A DNA stretch of 6,478 nt from CAZHUN01 sp043801115 (GTDB lineage: Archaea > Iainarchaeota > Iainarchaeia > Iainarchaeales > UBA10191). The stretch spans positions 1-6,478 of the forward strand of contig JAZDMJ010000078.1 in NCBI GenBank assembly GCA_043801115.1, in the 5' to 3' direction. The notes under the pieces were generated by a model. The model worked only from the letters and a program-made list of their open reading frames with translations. It was not told the origin of the DNA and did no database searches. Both the position numbers and the translations under genes were made by a program. Position 1 is the first letter of the stretch. Each line of letters opens with the position of its first letter. Below are positions 5,205-6,478 of the stretch, piece by piece.

Positions 5205-5594
5205 TCACTTGACAAACTTTCGGTCGACTTCGTTGATCAAAACGTCGCACGCGGCTTTGATGGATTCGAGCTGTTTGATGATTCGTTCTTTTTCTTTTTC
5301 AATATCCTGCACGTTTTCGTACGTTTCCACGCTTTCGCGGAACATGCTCGTATCCACATAGGAATAAGGGTGTTCGTTCATTTTTTTGGCAACGCGTTCA
5401 ACCATTTTGCCCAGCCACAAGTTCATTTCCCGTTTCACAGGGCCTTTAATCTGTTTCCCTTTGTCCAAATGCTGGCGGAGCATGTTGACGATGGTCGCGC
5501 GGGGAAAGGGCAGTTCTTCTCCGTTTTCCTCTTCTTCTTCGCTCTCTACCGTTTCTGTTGCAGGCATTTCTTGAATCGTCCGTTCGCTCTCCAT
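5205..5594 (-). CDS. Histone-fold-like protein with acidic tail and C-terminal coiled-coil helix
   Basis: 129 aa, probably a DNA-architectural protein. Residues 1-28 are strongly acidic (ESEEEEENGEE). LPFPRATIVNMLRQHL (28-43) resembles histone-fold helix 1, which in archaeal histones follows ELP. Residues 52-74 (PVKREMNLWLGKMVERVAKK) fit the long central helix, and HPYSYVDTSMFRESVETY (75-92) fits loop 2 plus helix 3. Residues 93-129 are a charged heptad-like helix (DIEKEKERIIKQLESIKAA) that could form a coiled coil. The histone call is from pattern only and could be wrong. The start is ATG 5594: a perfect GAGGTGA (5600-5606) lies 5 nt upstream and a TATA-like box about 50 nt upstream. An in-frame TTG at 5621 would place that site inside the gene. 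It faces the wHTH gene tail to tail. Confidence 0.6.
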   Translation of the reverse strand: MESERTIQEMPATETVESEEEEENGEELPFPRATIVNMLRQHLDKGKQIKGPVKREMNLWLGKMVERVAKKMNEHPYSYVDTSMFRESVETYENVQDIEKEKERIIKQLESIKAACDVLINEVDRKFVK

Positions 5595-5599
5595 CCCTT

Positions 5600-5606
5600 T
5601 CACCTC
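5600..5606 (-). promoter_or_regulatory. Shine-Dalgarno site of the histone-like gene
   Basis: GAGGTGA on the minus strand, complementary to the archaeal 16S rRNA 3' end, 5 nt before the ATG at 5594. It decides the start against the upstream TTG at 5621. Confidence 0.75.
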
Positions 5607-5638
5607 TATAATTCCTTTCAACTAGCACTCGAATTTCG

Positions 5639-5648
5639 ATATACTATA
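5639..5648 (-). promoter_or_regulatory. TATA-like box of the histone-like gene
   Basis: Reads TATAGTATAT on the minus strand. A start site about 26 nt downstream would fall near 5617, leaving a leader of about 22 nt that contains the GAGGTGA. The layout is consistent with a leadered transcript, unlike its neighbours. Confidence 0.5.
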
Positions 5649-5653
5649 CCTGC

Positions 5654-5678
5654 GGCAAGCATTTTTTAAATGCCTGCC
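5654..5678 (-). terminator. Hairpin between VapC stop and histone-like promoter
   Basis: On the minus strand GGCAGGCATTT, a 3-nt AAA loop and AAATGCTTGCC give an 11-bp stem with one G-U pair. On the plus strand the same position is an A-C mismatch, so the minus-strand RNA folds better. It lies 15 nt past the VapC stop and just upstream of the next promoter. It may end or stabilise the vapBC transcript; it lacks a T run after the stem on the minus strand, so an operator role for the following promoter is the alternative. Confidence 0.4.
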
Positions 5679-5693
5679 TTGAATTTGCTTTTT

Positions 5694-6104
5694 TTACAAG
5701 TGGCCGGCTTCTTCCAATAATTCGGAAGTCGTTCGGACTTTGATTCGGGACTGGTTTTTGAATTCCTTGTCGTTGCTCCAGATGAGCGTGTCTTCTTTGA
5801 GCGCGCAGGCAAAGTAGAGCAGGTCTTTCGGGTCCTTGCACAGGGTTGTTGCGGCGGGAATAAATGGGGCGAGCTCGGAATCCGAAACAAGACCCAATTG
5901 GGATACGGCCTTTTTGAGCGGGTTTTCGAATCCTTGGTAGCTCAGTTCGGATTTTTTTTCAATCGGCTGCTGGTATTTGAGGAATTCTCCAATGATGAAT
6001 GCGGGGGCATAGAGTTTCATTTTCGGGTTGAACCAGATTTTCCGCGTTTCCCCCTCCCGAATCAGGCACGCGAAGAGGATATTGGCGTCAACGGTTGCTT
6101 TCAT
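5694..6104 (-). CDS. vapC: PIN-domain ribonuclease toxin, VapC family
   Basis: 136 aa PIN-domain protein, a Mg2+-dependent RNase that in VapBC modules cleaves tRNA or rRNA and is held inactive by VapB. The fold begins with KATVDANILFACL (first catalytic Asp, residue 6). IIGEFLKY supplies the conserved Glu, DPKDLLYFACAL the central Asp pair, and LIWSNDKEF the last acidic cluster. All four expected acidic positions are present, so the enzyme looks intact. The ATG at 6104 lies inside the last codons of the antitoxin gene (17-base overlap), with GAGG (6112-6115) 7 nt upstream. That implies translational coupling, with VapB made first. Substrate specificity cannot be read. Confidence 0.85.
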   Translation of the reverse strand: MKATVDANILFACLIREGETRKIWFNPKMKLYAPAFIIGEFLKYQQPIEKKSELSYQGFENPLKKAVSQLGLVSDSELAPFIPAATTLCKDPKDLLYFACALKEDTLIWSNDKEFKNQSRIKVRTTSELLEEAGHL

Positions 6105-6330
6105 GCAACAGCCTCAACGCGTGTCGGGCGCTCGCTTTATCGATTTTTTGGGAAATTTCTTCAAAGTCGGCCATCGTCAGTTTGCTTTTTTGGGCAAGAC
6201 GTTCCGCTTCTTCGAAGTCCTCCAATTTTTTCTCGATAATACTCCGTACCACTTGCGACCATCGAATAGAAGGGTGTTGCTTCATTTTTTGCTTGGTTTC
6301 CTTGTCGATTGCCAGAGTCAGATTCGGCAT
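6088..6330 (-). CDS. vapB: Ribbon-helix-helix antitoxin, VapB-like
   Basis: 80 aa antitoxin for the overlapping PIN toxin. The N-terminus MPNLTLAIDKETKQKMKQHP gives the beta strand and helix A, and RWSQVVRSIIEKKLED gives helix B of a ribbon-helix-helix (MetJ/Arc) DNA-binding domain. The remainder (AERLAQKSKLTMADFEEIS...) is the toxin-neutralising tail that usually wraps the PIN active site. The start ATG at 6330 has GGTGAT 3 nt upstream. RHH dimers normally repress their own operon by binding palindromes; such a palindrome lies at 6339-6355. Confidence 0.85.
   Translation of the reverse strand: MPNLTLAIDKETKQKMKQHPSIRWSQVVRSIIEKKLEDFEEAERLAQKSKLTMADFEEISQKIDKASARHALRLLHESNR
6094..6109 (-). 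other. Small hairpin holding the vapC start codon
   Basis: In the vapBC mRNA GTTGC and GCAAC can pair around the six-base loop ATGAAA, which is the vapC start codon plus the next codon. With only 5 bp it is weak, but it sits inside the vapB/vapC overlap and could tie toxin synthesis to passage of ribosomes over vapB. Confidence 0.3.
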
Positions 6331-6338
6331 TTTATCAC

Positions 6339-6355
6339 CACATAATTGTTATGTG
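6339..6355 (-). promoter_or_regulatory. Putative vapBC operator palindrome
   Basis: CACATAA and TTATGTG are perfect 7-base inverted arms with a 3-base spacer. The palindrome lies between a TATA-like box and the vapB ATG, directly at the predicted transcription start. Ribbon-helix-helix antitoxins bind such sites as dimers or tetramers, so occupancy would block the operon's own transcription. Confidence 0.6.
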
Positions 6356-6362
6356 AAAGCAA

Positions 6363-6371
6363 ATATTTAAT
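6363..6371 (-). promoter_or_regulatory. TATA-like box of the vapBC operon
   Basis: ATTAAATAT on the minus strand, centred about 37 nt before the vapB ATG. A start site near 6340 would leave a short leader with GGTGAT and overlap the palindromic operator. Confidence 0.5.
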
Positions 6372-6380
6372 ACTTTCGAT

Positions 6381-6478
6381 CGGCCTCGGCTCGCCCATCT
6401 CCTTTCATCGCCGTCTGCTCACGGCGGAAGAGCGTGCGACTTTCAGTCCCACTTGCTCGCTCCGCTCGCGTTAAGCCG
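6381..6478. other. GC-rich non-coding stretch at window edge
   Basis: No supported gene. It contains a small stem CGCCGT / ACGGCG (6409-6414 and 6421-6426, 6-nt loop) and a clustered GCTCGCTCCGCTCGC (6455-6469). The stem could terminate transcription entering from the right. A minus-strand TAA at 6471-6473 might be the end of a gene beyond the edge, but too little is present to tell. Confidence 0.3.

Noticed and set aside
5370..5669. Plus-strand Phe-rich frame opposite the histone-like gene
   Set aside because: Shadow of Lys and Glu codons; the minus strand has a fitted Shine-Dalgarno site and start.
6440..6453. CTTTCAGTCCCACT, similar to the end of some archaeal CRISPR repeats
   Set aside because: It occurs once, with no second copy or spacer spacing in the window.

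Overview
The window reads as archaeal chromosome. The grounds are Shine-Dalgarno sites of the GAGGTGA/GGTGAT type, TATA-like boxes about 27-30 nt upstream of start codons (leaderless layout), a COG2112-like archaeal protein kinase, a histone-fold-like protein, small winged-helix regulators and a VapBC pair. Very short spacers and a divergent gene repertoire suggest a DPANN-type lineage such as Diapherotrites or Micrarchaeota. That placement is inference; no marker gene settles it.

Left part (1-1164, plus strand): the 3' portion of a C39-like cysteine peptidase with Cys-His-Asp visible, then a COG2112-like Ser/Thr kinase in the +1 frame. The kinase has no ordinary start codon between the peptidase stop and its Gly-rich loop, so the junction needs checking (frameshift, slippage, rare start or sequence error).

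Middle part (1165-4470): a GC-poor block with a family 2 glycosyltransferase, an overlapping SAM methyltransferase-like gene, a convergent NUDIX hydrolase and a protein that looks like a nucleoside diphosphate kinase whose catalytic residues are changed. The first two are probably cotranscribed and look like surface glycan or lipid modification genes. The NUDIX and NDK-like genes are divergent across a 46-nt spacer with TATA-like boxes.

Junction (4469-4552): a 27-codon remnant of a second COG2112 kinase C-terminus lies directly after the NDK-like stop. It matches the intact kinase's 3' end (1084-1149) at 49 of 66 bases by my hand alignment. The middle block is therefore bracketed by two diverged copies of a kinase 3' end, as expected if a gene cassette entered at the 3' end of a kinase gene or between tandem kinase copies. 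This is the most interesting structural signal in the window.

Right part (4547-6478): two divergent small winged-helix proteins sharing one central TATA-like element; on the minus strand, a histone-fold-like protein with an acidic tail and a C-terminal helix likely to form a coiled coil; then a VapC PIN toxin preceded by a ribbon-helix-helix antitoxin, with a 17-bp palindrome between promoter and antitoxin start that looks like the autoregulatory operator. The last ~100 bases hold no gene I can support.
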